From contig CM060121.1 in NCBI GenBank assembly GCA_030522415.1, positions 12,976,055-13,040,054 on the forward strand: 64,000 nt of DNA, given 5' to 3'. A program made the position numbers and the translations under genes. This DNA comes from Channallabes apus. Taxonomy: Eukaryota; Chordata; Actinopteri; Siluriformes; Clariidae. Below the pieces are notes generated by a model. That model saw only the letters and a program-made list of their open reading frames with translations, did no database searches and had not been told where the DNA came from. The stretch's first letter is position 1. Every line of letters begins with the position of its first letter. This document shows, piece after piece, positions 51,879-62,993 of this stretch.

Positions 51879-52615
51879 TTAATTTCTAATATTTTCTAAC
51901 ACTTAAGGATCCAGAACAAAATGAAATCCCCAGTTACATGACCTCAGTGTCGACCAGTGTGTATCCACCTACCATCAGGAATATAAAAGAGCACACCCGC
52001 AAATTGATTTATCCCAAATGAATGAATAAATAAATAAATAAATAAATAATTTATTGCTAAAAATGTATTGATGTAAATTCTAATTATAATTTATTGTTCA
52101 GTAGTTATTAGGACAAAGATGATCAAATAAGTTAAATTTCATACCTCAATATGTTTACGCGCCTCATCTACTGAGGTAATTTGGTGTCCTTGGTGTCCTT
52201 CTGTTTCGCATTGTGGACAGATGCAGCAACTGTCCTTCACACAGAACATCTGCAGTTCCATCTGGTGATTCTCGCACGTCCGCTGCTCCATGTCCAGTTG
52301 AGGCTCCACTAACCTATGGCTCTGAAATTTGCTGTTTTCTAGATGTGGCCTTAGATGCTCCTCACAGTAGGACACCATGCAGGTCAGGCAAGATTTGGAC
52401 GCCTTGAGAGGTGTCTCGATACACGAATCACACATTACCTCTTCTACTTCTGGGCCACCAGTGAGTTGAGGTGTACTCTCAGTAGGGTCTTTGCCGTTGG
52501 CTTGAACATTCAAGACTTCTTTGTTTTCTTTTTGGTCACCCTCCATGTTCGGCTGGGTGCTGGCTGGGATTTGTTTGAGTGAAACAGTTTTCTCAATAGT
52601 CATATTCTTCTCCAT
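48364..52615 (-). CDS. trim16: TRIM16 (B-box, coiled-coil, PRY/SPRY)
   Basis: Six exons on the minus strand: 52145-52615, 50908-51003, 49653-49886, 49318-49489, 49143-49229 and 48364-48920, giving 538 residues; all phases agree. Domain order: an acidic N-terminus, B-box 1 ([20 protein letters not shown]), B-box 2 ([24 protein letters not shown]), coiled coil over exons 2 to 4, then PRY/SPRY ([52 protein letters not shown]). No RING domain, as in mammalian TRIM16 (564 residues), whose B-boxes are reported to give ubiquitin-ligase activity and which acts in damage response and autophagy (family knowledge). Start placed at ATG 52615; an in-frame ATG at 52771 would add an unsupported N-terminus. 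The 234-nt exon is typical of this TRIM group. Confidence 0.92.
49964..50320 (-). mobile_element. SINE family S1, full length, in trim16 intron 2
   Basis: Flanked by the 11-bp duplication GTGGTGCATAC (49953-49963 and 50321-50331). Minus-strand copy with intact head, body and tail. Nearly the same as the copy at 27511-27884, apart from a deletion near its 3' end (no gtcacggggg block). Confidence 0.95.
50690..50860 (-). mobile_element. SINE family S2, partial
   Basis: Minus-strand head with ggatagctcttcggttaagg, B-box-like ggttcaaaccccgg and the ccactgttgggcccttgagc block. The 3' end is missing. In trim16 intron 2. Confidence 0.75.
51594..51880. repeat. (TATC)n / GATA array with periodic interruptions
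   Basis: About 290 bp of TATC units broken three times by the same interruption ctacagtatc (about 51667, 51724 and 51790). The array has therefore also expanded in higher-order blocks of about 57 to 66 bp. In trim16 intron 1. Confidence 0.95.
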
Positions 52616-54348
52616 AGTACAAACAGTGTCGAAGCTTACTGTTCGTTGGAAGAGGTAAAATACAGAGCTGATACACCCTCCTTCTTGTTGCTGACAAACC
52701 GGTATGCACAGCAGTTTCTGTTGTTCGAGGCCACACCTAGAGTTTGACGCCGCACCTAATATAAGGGTCAACCTCAGAACTAGAGCTTATACACCTTCCT
52801 GTCTGTATGCCTGGAACATTCGAGGAGGCAAGGCGAGCAAATCATAGAAGAAAGTTATTGAAAGGAGGCATACTCCTTGAACAGCGTTTGCTCTCTTCTT
52901 TCTGCTGAGAGGAAGTGTGATTCATAGCGTCTTGAATAAACAGCTGCTTTTATCCAAAAAATACAGAGAAGTGAGACAGAATTGAATTTAACTTTGGATA
53001 TGCTGAAGGTACTAAAGTATAAACAGTTTTGTGCTATAAACAATAGTCATAATTCAACCCAACTATGAATGATCCAACTGGAAAGAAAAACAAAAGACGA
53101 CCTTTTCTGAATGTTTACATTTAAGTGAATGAGTGTTCAATGATAAGGAAAAACTAAATAGTCAAGCTTTTCTTCTGCCCTGAGAATAAATCAAGGTTGC
53201 ATCCACGCATGCTATTCATTCCCACTAAGATATGAAGTTTTTTAATCCCTGTAACTTGAGCAATGTTCAACAAATATTACATATAGATATTGTGACATTT
53301 ATTACAGAAGTACATGGCGGGTTCATAACTCGTGTAGTCACAGGTATTCACAGATATTATTGTTAGCAGAAGAGAAACCATCGCAGTTCTTGAGGAGGCA
53401 AGACAGTTCTTGAGAATTTGTGAAGTATAGAGGGTACTTTGTCACACACAAACGTTTGTGTATTCCTCACAAAGCTACAGTACGGCTATTTCCACATTCT
53501 TTATCTATATTCTTGACAACATTCCTTTCACAGTTGTGCAATCAGTAGAACCTACCACAACTATCAGAAACGGGTTAAGAGAAGGAGAGTTCTCGTCAGG
53601 GAGACAGGGAAAAGCCAGATCTTGTTTCCTGTTGCTGGTTATCTTTTTTTATACGGCTTTAATTTATAACTGACAGAAGAAACAATAGTCAATTACAAAC
53701 ATTATCATAAACAGGAACATTAGAAGTGAGGTGGATGATCAATCATCTCTGAATTTCCTGGATGTCGAAAGACGACTATGAGATTACATCCAATAGATTA
53801 TCTTTTGTAAAAGTAAAACATGGTCATCCCTTTTGGGGAAGACACCCAGTTATTTATTGATATTGAAACATGACTGACAGGAGTTTCTTGTGTCCGGGGT
53901 GTGCCCTGTCATTTAAACAGGTACTGTAATAGCTCTGAATGACTACACTTGGCCTCAGTTTGACTACTTTTGTTGTTAGAAAGGATAAACCAAGATTGAT
54001 CTCTGAGAACAGAACAGTTTGAAGTTCAGAAAATCACCACTGTACAAGCACTGGGCATACAAATAGGTATTTCTTGAAAAAAGAAACCACTGGAATAATA
54101 ACAGCCAGACATCGGACCAAGATCGGCTAAGAAACACAGTAGCAGTTGATGACAGAAATACTGTGAGAGCTGACGAAATTCAGTGACATCACAAACAACT
54201 TCCACAGGGGAGGGGTGAAGGTGTGACAATCCAGCATTCAAAGAATATTCTATTCAAAAGCAGAAAAATAGAGGCCATACCACAAGATAAAAACCATCAG
54301 GTCAAGTATGCTGGAGACTTGGGCTTGCATGACTGCTCCTGGAATGTG
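52616..54348. other. Upstream of trim16, no gene seen
   Basis: Contains the trim16 promoter side. Small open frames show no domain. An unassigned transposon remnant may lie around 53350-53900, but nothing can be supported. Confidence 0.45.
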
Positions 54349-54361
54349 TTAAATAATCATT

Positions 54362-54494
54362 CATTCATTCATTCATTCATTCATTCATTTTCTATACTGC
54401 TTAATCCTGTGTTCAGGGTCGCGGGGGACCTGGAGCCTATCCCAGGAGACTTCGGGCACTAGGCGGGGTACACCCTGGACAGGGTGCCAATCCA
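54362..54494 (-). mobile_element. SINE family S1, truncated with target duplication
   Basis: Only the 3' third of S1 is present (tail plus agcagtatagaaaatg to ggattggcaccctgtcc). It is still flanked by a perfect 13-bp duplication TTAAATAATCATT (54349-54361 and 54495-54507), so it was truncated at insertion. Confidence 0.9.
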
Positions 54495-54649
54495 TTAAAT
54501 AATCATTAATGACTGTCAAATATAAAATTTTATTCGTATAACACTTTTAACAATTGTAATTGTAGCAAAGCAGCTTTACACAATCAAAAGAATGATGGAA
54601 GTTTGTATAAAATGTAAATGTGTATGAATCAAAATTATAAGATTGTCCC

Positions 54650-54905
54650 TGATGAGCAAGCCGAGGGCGACGGAGATGGTGGCAAGGAAAAACTCCCATA
54701 GGAAGAAACCTGCTGGAGAGGAAACAGACTCAACAGGGAACCCATCGCAGGGATTGATTTGCAGTCATACTGCGTGTTAGGAGGCAGGAAGTTCAGTAGA
54801 ACAGAAGATTAAGATTAAGAAGGAGTCCAGTTTGTTGTTGGAGGCTCAGGTAGACTTGTAGGAAATTCCAGTCCTGAACTATCGACTGCAGCCACTCCTG
54901 ATCGT
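54650..54905 (-). mobile_element. LINE 3' region fragment
   Basis: Shares ggactcaacagggaaccc-like, aggcaggaagttcag and gtagacttgtaggaaattcc blocks, in the same order and strand, with 14150-14460, the 3' part of the LINE between channel copies A and B. No coding part remains. Confidence 0.65.
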
Positions 54906-55234
54906 AGCATCAGAATGAATTCAGAAACATTCCTCTGTAAATTTACAGAGAAATGCATCCAGTCTAATTTATCATGCAGTAAAATAATGACCCAAAAGTC
55001 ACTGCCAAGACAAGAATAGATTTTATCAGAGAAAACAGGTGGAAGGTTTTAGACTGGAAAAGTCAATCACTAGATCTTAACTCAACTGCATTCTGAAACT
55101 GTTGTAGTACAAACCTGGCAAAAAAAAAAAATTCAACATTTTCAACAGATTATGTCAGCTGGTCAACAACATGATGAACAACAAAATATGAAAGTGTTAT
55201 TTATTTCCATTTGCTTTAAGACCATCTGTTTCTA

Positions 55235-56740
55235 CACTCACTGGCCACTTTATTCGGTCATTGGGTTTAACCCCATTTTGTGTTTGTGGTTTAGATTCAA
55301 CAAGGTGCCGGAAACATTTGAGAGATTTTGGTCCATATTGTCATGATAGTGTCATACAGTTGCTGCACATCTATGATGTGAATCTCCTATTCCACAACAT
55401 CCCATTGATTGAAACCTGGTGACTGTGGACGGCATTTGAATACAATAAACTCATTACTAAACTTACTCATGTAAGTTTGTGTTAGTTTGTGTTAATGACA
55501 GATGTAGATGTTTTGAGTATATTTTATCTAATTGTGCCGAATGTGTGTTTCAGTCAGATCCTCTGGCTGTTATGTTCATGAAACCAGTTTGAGATCATTT
55601 TAGTTTTGTGACATGCCTTGTTTTCCTGTGGTCATAAACAGATGCAGACAGTCAGTCACAATACTCAGACTGTGGCATTTAAACAATCGGTACAAGGGGA
55701 TTACACCACCAGAAACAGCCTGAACTGTTGATATAAAGCAGGATGGAGCCATGCTTCCATTATGTTTATGCCAAATTCTAAATCTAAATGTCACAGGAGA
55801 AATCAAAACTCATCAGAGCCAGAAAGATTATTCCTATTTCCTATTGTCCAATTTCAGTGAGCCCATGCGATATATATAGAATCAGTTACCTGTCCTTAGC
55901 TGACAGTAGTGGCACCCGGTGTGGTCTTCTGCTGCTGTAGCCGATCTGCTTCAAGCTTTGATGTGTTGTGCAGTGTTCTGAGATGCTCTTTGATGTACCT
56001 CAGGTTTAATGAGATACAATTTGAGTTACTGTTGCCATTCTATCAGCTCAAACCAGTATGGCCATACTCCTCTCCTCTAAGCTCTAGCATCAACAAGGCA
56101 TTTTCACCCAACAAACTGACACTTACTGGATACTTTCACTTCTTCAGACCATTCTCTGTAAACCCTAGAGATGCTTATGTGTGAAAATCTCAGTGGATCA
56201 GCAGTTTTTATTATTTATTTTTTAATAACACACTCGGAGGACAACTCGGAGGACGGCGGCGTAACACACTCGGAGGACAGCGCTATCCGCTCCCTCCACA
56301 GACGCCCCTGATTGGCTGTAGAGCCGTGATTAATGTGGGAACCCTAAGTACCTCTCATCCCTCCCCTTTGAGAGAGATCGGCCAATCAGCTCTCTCTAGA
56401 CCTCCGGCTGTGAGAGGTTAAAGCATCACCCAGGGATCAAACCAGCGATCTCTGGATGATAGGACGAGCACTTTACCACTGCACCACTCGGAAGCAGCAG
56501 TTTTGAAAGTACTCAGAGCAATCCATCTGCCATCAACAACCATGCCACGTTCAAAGTAATTTCAATCAACTTTCTTCCACATTGGGATGCTTAGTTTGAA
56601 CTTTACAGTATCTGATCGTCTTCACCATGTCTATGTGCCTAAATGCATCAAGTTGCTGCCACGTGATTGGCTAATTAGATATTTGTGTTATTTAAGCAGT
56701 TGAGCAGATGTACTGTACCTAATGAAGTGGCCAGTGATTG
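55235..56740. mobile_element. Non-autonomous DNA element, about 1.5 kb
   Basis: Left end cactcactggccactttatt is inverted at the right end (aatgaagtggccagtgattg). The interior has aactggacaat- and tgattgaaattactttgaac-type phrases that I associate with a repeat common in teleosts. No transposase found. A SINE is inserted at 56213-56505. Confidence 0.7.
56213..56505 (-). mobile_element. tRNA-headed SINE, family S3, nested
   Basis: On the minus strand: gcttccgagtggtgcagtgg (A-box), ggtttgatccctgggtgatg (B-box), a GC-rich middle with gccaatcaggggcgtctgtg, and repeated cctccgagtgtgttac units at the 3' end. The phrase agcagtttt occurs on both sides (56200-56208 and 56496-56504) and is the likely target duplication. 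Confidence 0.8.
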
Positions 56741-57524
56741 TTTACATTTGCTCATCTAAAAATTGGGCGGTCTGCCACTCGTTCTGTTGCTGAAGAAATC
56801 TAGATAAATATATTTTAAAAAATGAAACATTCTGATCTATTGTTTTATATTCATCTTTTGTTCTCGAACCCAACTGTCTGGGGTGTGCAGCAAAAATTAA
56901 AGAACTGACCTTTCCACACATTACTAGGGTTTAAATGCAGTTTATACTTTTCTAACACAATATTATTCTAGTTAAACAAGCATTTATTCGTTTGAAAGAC
57001 ACTGAGATACCACTCCACACACCTCTGCCTTTTTTCTTTTCATGAAACATGAGTTCATCCACTGACTTTGAACATTTCTGCTGCAGCTCATTTCTGACCT
57101 CTGGTGCTACAAGTGTGCCAAAGCAAGTACTGTACTGATATTTTTCTTCTGAGCATCCTCACAGTGAAGGAATGTTATCGTTCTTATTTGACTTCAGTAG
57201 ACTTACCTTACTTAGTGAACCAGTATGAGGATCTATTTAATTACAGATACTTCAAAGCACTTGTATATGGGAATCTACCAAATGCTGCATATGGGAATCT
57301 ACCAAATGCTGTAGATGTCAATGTGAAGGAAGTTTATTTAATTCTTCAAAATAAGTACATTTATAACTAAAATGCTTTAATTGGATTGGAAGGCCAAAGC
57401 ATGATTCTGACAAGAACTGAGGGAAAATCAAACATAAAACATATTGTATTTCATGTGTTAACCCTGTAACCCTATCTGCAATAAACTAACGCACTTTGTC
57501 TTCACACATACATCTTCTTGGCCT

Positions 57525-57760
57525 ATATGGCCACCTATATTGTGGCCCAATCAACCTTGTGGATACGTGTTAAACATCCCATTTTCCAGATTTAGTCCAT
57601 AACCTCCACTCTAATGGGAAGGCTTTCCACTAGATTTTCAAAGTTGGTTGTTGGGATTTGTGTTTAGTGATCTAAGGTGAGGAGTGGTCACGGCTCTGTG
57701 CAGGCCAGTCAAGTTCTCCCACTTCAAAGTTGGCAAACTACAGTACAGGGGTTGGTCAAT
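57525..57760 (-). pseudogene. Tc1-like transposase remnant
   Basis: The minus strand reads gagaacttgactggcctgca, aaatctagtggaaagccttc and gactaaatctggaaaatggg. This is the same family as 1140-1556 and is heavily decayed. Followed to about 58010 by another unidentified repeat and a DANA-type SINE tail (gaccactgaaagggaaaagt). Confidence 0.7.
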
Positions 57761-58138
57761 GAAACTAAAATGCCTGGTTTTAGACCACAATCATTAATTA
57801 GTATAGTGTAGGGCCTCGTTTGGGGCCAATACAGCATCAATTCGTCTTGGGAATGACAGATAAAAGTCCTGCACAGTGGCAAGAGGAATTTTGAGCCATT
57901 CTTCTTCCCGGATAGTGGCCAGGTCACTATGTGATGCTGGTGATTCTGTGACTCACTGTGACGACCACTGAAAGGGAAAAGTCGAAAGACAAAGAAGACA
58001 GCACACCCAGACACTCTATAACTTTGAGGTATTTGTTAGAGAAAGACCACACATGGGTATGTTAATCTCTCTTTCAAAGTCTCAGATCTTTTCCTCTTGT
58101 CTTCTTTGTGCGAGCAAGAAATATAATATATAAATATA

Positions 58139-59759
58139 CAGTGGTGTGAAAAACTATTTGCCCCCTTCCTGATTTCTTATTCTTTTGCATGTTTGTCACA
58201 CAAAATGTTTCTGATCATCAAACACATTTAACTATTAGTCAAAGATAACACAAGTAAACACAAAATGCAGTTTTTAAATGAGGGGTTTTATTATTAAGGG
58301 AGAAAAAAAATACAAACCTACATGGCCCTGTGTGAAAAAGTAATTGCCCCCTGAACCTAATAACTGGTTGGGCCACCCTTAGCAGCAATAACTGCAATCA
58401 AGCGTTTGCGATAACTTGCAACGAGTCTTTTACAGCGCTCTGGAGGAATTTTGGCCCACTCATCTTTGCAGAATTGTTGTAATTCCGCTTTATTTGAGGG
58501 TTTTCTAGCATGAACCGCCTTTTTAAGGTCATGCCACAACATCTCAATAGGATTCAGGTCAGGACTTTGACTAGGCGACTCCAAAGTCTTCATTTTGTTT
58601 TTCTTCAGCCATTCAGAGGTGGATTTGCTGGTGTGTTTTGGGTCATTGTCCTGCTGCAGCACCCAAGATCGCTTCAGCTTGAGTTGACGAACAGATGGCC
58701 GGACATTCTCCTTCAGGATTTTTTGGTAGACAGTAGAATTCATGGTTCCATCTATCACAGCAAGCCTTCCAGGTCCTGAAGCAGCAAAACAACCCCAGAC
58801 CATCACACTACCACCACCATATTTTACTGTTGGTATGATGTTCTTTTTCTGAAATGCTGTGTTACTTTTACGCCAGATGTAACGGGACACGCACCTTCCA
58901 AAAAGTTCAACTTTTGTCGCGTCGGTCCACAAGGTATTTTCCCAAAAGTCTTGGCAATCATTGAGATGTTTTTTAGCAAAATTGAGACGAGCCTTAATGT
59001 TCTTTTTGCTTAAAAGTGGTTTGCGCCTTGGAAATCTGCCATGCAGGCCGTTTTTGCCCAGTCTCTTTCTTATGGTGGAGTCGTGAACACTGACCTTAAT
59101 TGAGGCAAGTGAGGCCTGCAGTTCTTTAGATGTTGTCCTGGGGTCTTTTGTCGCCTCTCGGATGAGTTGTCTCTGCGCTCTTGGGGTAATTTTGGTCGGC
59201 CGGCCACTCCTGGGAAGGTTCATCACTGTTCCATGTTTTTGCCATTTGTGGATAATGGCTCTCACTGTGGTTCGCTGGAGTCCCAAAGCTTTAGAAATGG
59301 CTTTATAACCTTTACCAGACTGATAGATCTCAATTACTTTTGTTCTCGTTTGTTCCTGAATTTCTTTGGATCTTGGCATGATGTCTAGCTTTTGAGGTCC
59401 TTTTGGTCTACTTCTCTGTGTCAGGTAGCTCCTATTTAAGTGATTTCTTGATTGAAACAGGTGTGTCAGTAATCAGGCCTGGGGGTGACTACAGAAATTG
59501 AACTCAGGTGTGATAAACCACAGTTAAGTTATTTTTTTAACAAGGGGGGCAATCACTTTTTCACACAGGGCCATGTAGATTTGGAGTTTTTTTTCTCCCT
59601 TAATAATGTAAACCTTCATTTAAAAACTGCATTTTGTGTTCAATTATGTTATCTTTGACTAATAGTTAATGGTTTTTGATGAGCAGAAACATTTAAGTGT
59701 GACAAACATGCAAAAGAATAAGAAATCAGGAAGGGGGCAAATAGTTTTTCACACCACTG
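58139..59759 (-). mobile_element. Tc1-like transposon, 1621 bp, apparently complete
   Basis: TA on both sides; ends cagtggtgtgaaaaactatt; inner repeat ccctgtgtgaaaaagtaatt near both ends (58325 and the inverse near 59555), the IR/DR type. Both terminal regions are nearly identical, which together with an open transposase frame suggests a young insertion. Confidence 0.95.
58357..59379 (-). CDS. Tc1 transposase, full-length open frame (340 aa)
   Basis: Two N-terminal helix-turn-helix segments bind the inverted repeats: KGYKAISKALGLQRTTV, then SIKVSVHDSTIRKRL, with the GRP motif RSGRPTK between them. A basic stretch GRFPRRKPLL follows. The catalytic triad is readable: Asp in LWTDATKVE, Asp in LQQDNDPKH and Glu in DLNPIEMLW, with 34 residues between the last two (DD34E). 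A Gly-rich patch YGGGSVMVWGCF is present. The length of 340 equals that of a complete Tc1 transposase, and there is no stop or frameshift. Whether it is active cannot be told from sequence alone. Confidence 0.95.
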   Translation of the reverse strand: MPRSKEIQEQTRTKVIEIYQSGKGYKAISKALGLQRTTVRAIIHKWQKHGTVMNLPRSGRPTKITPRAQRQLIREATKDPRTTSKELQASLASIKVSVHDSTIRKRLGKNGLHGRFPRRKPLLSKKNIKARLNFAKKHLNDCQDFWENTLWTDATKVELFGRCVSRYIWRKSNTAFQKKNIIPTVKYGGGSVMVWGCFAASGPGRLAVIDGTMNSTVYQKILKENVRPSVRQLKLKRSWVLQQDNDPKHTSKSTSEWLKKNKMKTLESPSQSPDLNPIEMLWHDLKKAVHARKPSNKAELQQFCKDEWAKIPPERCKRLVASYRKRLIAVIAAKGGPTSY

Positions 59760-59761
59760 TA

Positions 59762-60985
59762 AGGTAGAAGGTTAACTGATTACAAATTAATTATATTCAT
59801 ATCATGCAGTAAACCTGTCTGCAAGTGTATGCATCTATTAAATTTCTTTAGGCCACAAATAATCGATTTATACAGTAAATAATTTTTTTGGCGAGTTGTC
59901 AGTCCAGTCTTCCAGTACCTGGAACAGTTTCAGAGAATGAGTAAAAAAAAATTCAGTAAATATAAAAAAGGTATAACAACATTAAGACAGCTTTTCATTA
60001 TGGATTAAATAAAAAAAAGCTAATTTAATGATTTAACTTAAATCGTGCTTTTATAATCTTTTGCATTTGTAAAATTAACAATGAAAGGTGGAATGATGTA
60101 AATGCTATAAACAATATCCCAATACAAGAAGTGTCAAATTGGACTAACTTCTTTAAATATAGACTTTCTCTAAGAGAAATAATGTAATTTCTATCATCAT
60201 TGTACTTGTAGGTTTTTAATAGTTTAAACGTTTAGCGTGTTCAATAGTACTCTTATTTTGACATATCAAACCTCAGCGGTTTGTGGAAGATTTACTCTTA
60301 CACACCGTTCCCTCACTCAGCTTTATTAACTTTGCTGTCTTCAAGTACAGAAGGATAAAATTTCCTAGATTTTCAGTGATATCTCACATCTTTTATTGGT
60401 GCATTTTATGAAATTATATAAAACATAAACAAAGTTATGTACAATAAATCAGTAGAACACACAGTATTTGGATTGGAATGTGTTAAAATGCACATACTGT
60501 ATAATAAGTAATCATAAGGTTATGTGAGATTAATAGTATGCTAAAAAAAAAACTTTCTCCGTAGTAATATGGCATGCTCCAAGTCTTTAACAGAATTATG
60601 GCTTAACAAATGTAAACAAACTAATGGAGATCAAAGGGTTCACAAAACAACCTTAGTACAAATGTTCACTGAGCCTTAAAGACAAAGTTCCCACATTTGC
60701 TGCCATGTACATGATGATGTATATTGATGACATGTAACATCACTCAGACATCCTGCGCATGCACTACACAGACACGAAGACGTACAGTATGCCCCACAGG
60801 GGCAGACACACCATGAGAATAATGCTGTTTAGGTCTTGACTTCATCAGGGATCTTTAATGGTATGTACAGTATGGCAATCACAGATCCGCATTATTCAGC
60901 TGTTACTGAATATTCACCATGCATACTTCCTTATTCCTTCCTTATATACTTCCATACTTCCATTCAAGGAGGTACTACTGTCAGT
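59762..60985. other. Intergenic, nothing recognised
   Basis: AT-rich unique-looking sequence between the Tc1 element and a SINE. No gene, RNA gene or clear repeat seen. Part may be 3' flank of ush1g. Confidence 0.5.
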
Positions 60986-61197
60986 ACTCCGGTTTCCTCC
61001 CACAGTCCAAAGACATGCAGATTAATTGGCGTTCCCAAATTGACCATAGTGTGTGAATGAATGAGTCTGTGTGTGTGTGCTCTGCGATGGATTGGCACGC
61101 TGTCCAGGGTGTACCCTGCCTTGTGCCCTGAGTCTCCTGGGATAGGCTCCAGGTCCCTGCGACCCTAAATACACGATAAAGCGGTATAGAAGATGAG
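60986..61197 (+). mobile_element. SINE family S1, 5'-truncated with target duplication
   Basis: Starts inside the body (ccggtttcctcccacagtcc) and ends agcggtatagaagatgag. Flanked by TACTGTCAGT at 60976-60985 and 61198-61207. Confidence 0.9.
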
Positions 61198-61596
61198 TAC
61201 TGTCAGTCTAAAATTCTAAATATGTTCATATGGTAATCACATGTACCTTTGTTTGACATCCATACAAGTCTTTCTGTCTGGTTGCATATGAATTGAGAGG
61301 TACCCTAGGTATGGCCTTTGTGCTACAGTATCTGTAAAGTCCATTGTGCTATCTGTAAAGAGAAAAAGCATACAGCTGACTTGTTGCATTTTTTAACAGG
61401 TTGTATAGCAAACTTTAGACTACTATGAAAAATCCAAAAGCTCTCAACCATTTTAGAGATGATCTTAGAAAATGCTCTGCGTAGTTAGGTAGTGGCAAAA
61501 TGGAGGCAAATCCTCTTAACACTAATTCCTAATGGACAGTAGCTCTTTGCATAAATTTTGGGTGTGAATAATTTAGAAAACAACATGGGGGTCAAC

Positions 61597-62993
61597 TTAC
61601 AACTCTGTGTCTTCTATACTGTCGGGATCCTCAATGGTGTCCAGGCGTCTCTTACATGCATCGATGATCTTTTTACGGGGTCCTAAGGGAATGTGGATGC
61701 TTTTGAGGTCGTTGTCAGAGCACAGCAGCAGTGCATCCAGGTCTATCTTCTCTCGCTTAAAAATAGGGATGAATTCATTCATGACATGGGCAGCCAGGAA
61801 TACCTCTAGCGGACTGCTTTCGGGCTCGTCATCATCATCCAGTCCTAACTCCACCTCCTCCCAGGGAAGCTCCTCCACGTTCCTTGCCTGGAGGCTTCGT
61901 GCACTGCCAATACTGTCCTCATCTACACTGGGAGATCGATGAAGACGGCTGCGCAGGCGGACGTTTGGTGCCCTTCCGCTGCCAGCTATGCTCCCCTCAT
62001 CACGAGAGCCTATGTCAAAGAGTCCCCCGCTCACATAGTTTCGCCGAAAGACCATGGTACCCAGGCCTGGTCGGTTGAAAAGTGAGTCATGGCCTGAGTC
62101 AGTGCTGATCTCTGAGTGGTCCAGATCTGCCCCATGCAGGTCAGGCTCGCTGATGGCACGTGAGATGGCATCTTCATTGTCCCGTGGGAACATATCACGG
62201 ACATTTCGCCTCCCACGGTCTTTTGGGTTTAAGTAGGTACCCTGCTTTAGGAACATGACATCATTACCTAGTTGTAGACCAGACAGAGACCGTACACTTT
62301 TCCTTCCATCCTCATAGATCTTGAAGGTCCCATCACCCTGCTTTTTCTTTTCCAACTTCTTCTGGATCTTGGTTTTGCCCCTGGCTGTGGCATGGAGGGT
62401 AGCCTGGAACATTAGAAATCACGTTGGTTTAAAGCTTCAACTCTTATAGCTTTAAGACTACGATCTCACAGAGACTACACACCTAATACCTTATACACAA
62501 AGAAAAGTAAAAAGCACTTTACAGTATTTAAATGAGGATGACCTGTGAGTATGGCACACTGGTGGCAGTGTTGAAGGGGTGAAGCTTGCGACTAAATGTG
62601 CTGCTGGAGTAGCTGGAGAAGCTCATGGCATCAGAAAATGAAGCATCCGTGGCTTCCTTCTGGAACTTGCGCTCCATGCGGCGGTGGTGCTTACGCTGCA
62701 TCTTGACACAGTCTTTGATGCGACGTTCAGCATCACGGAAGGCTCTGTCTTTCAACTTGGCCACCAGCTTGGGGTTGAGTGCTGTCTGCTTGGCAGCAAT
62801 CGAGTCCAGGTAGCGGATACAGTCCATGTGGTTCTTGGTGGCAGCCATGTCTAAAGGGGTGTGGTAGTCATTGTCTAGACACCATGTGTTTGCACCAAAG
62901 GACACCAAGAAGGACAGGCAATTGAGATGGCCATTGGAAGCGGCCAGGTGGAGCGGCGTGTTTCCCCATATGTCACACTTATCAGGATTCCCT
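61597..62993 (-). CDS. ush1g: USH1G / SANS scaffold protein, exons 2 and 3
   Basis: Exon 2 is 62543-62993 and exon 3 is 61597-62403 (stop). Together they encode 418 residues; the human protein has 461, so about the first 50 (exon 1, first ankyrin repeat) lie right of the window. Seen in order: ankyrin repeats ([35 protein letters not shown]), a basic central region ([20 protein letters not shown]), the conserved [16 protein letters not shown] and [20 protein letters not shown] segments, a SAM domain ([27 protein letters not shown]) and the C-terminal PDZ-binding tail DTEL. SANS ties harmonin, myosin VIIa and other Usher proteins together in hair-cell bundles and photoreceptors (family knowledge). 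The tail ending EDTEL and the SAM sequence distinguish it from the paralogue ANKS4B. Confidence 0.95.

Noticed and set aside
52616..52771. Upstream ATG of trim16 at 52771
   Set aside because: The added residues do not resemble any TRIM16 N-terminus, and ATG 52615 begins an acidic region like that of mammals.
61597..62993. Assignment to ANKS4B instead of USH1G
   Set aside because: The C-terminal DTEL, the SAM sequence and the central ARGKTK region match USH1G better.
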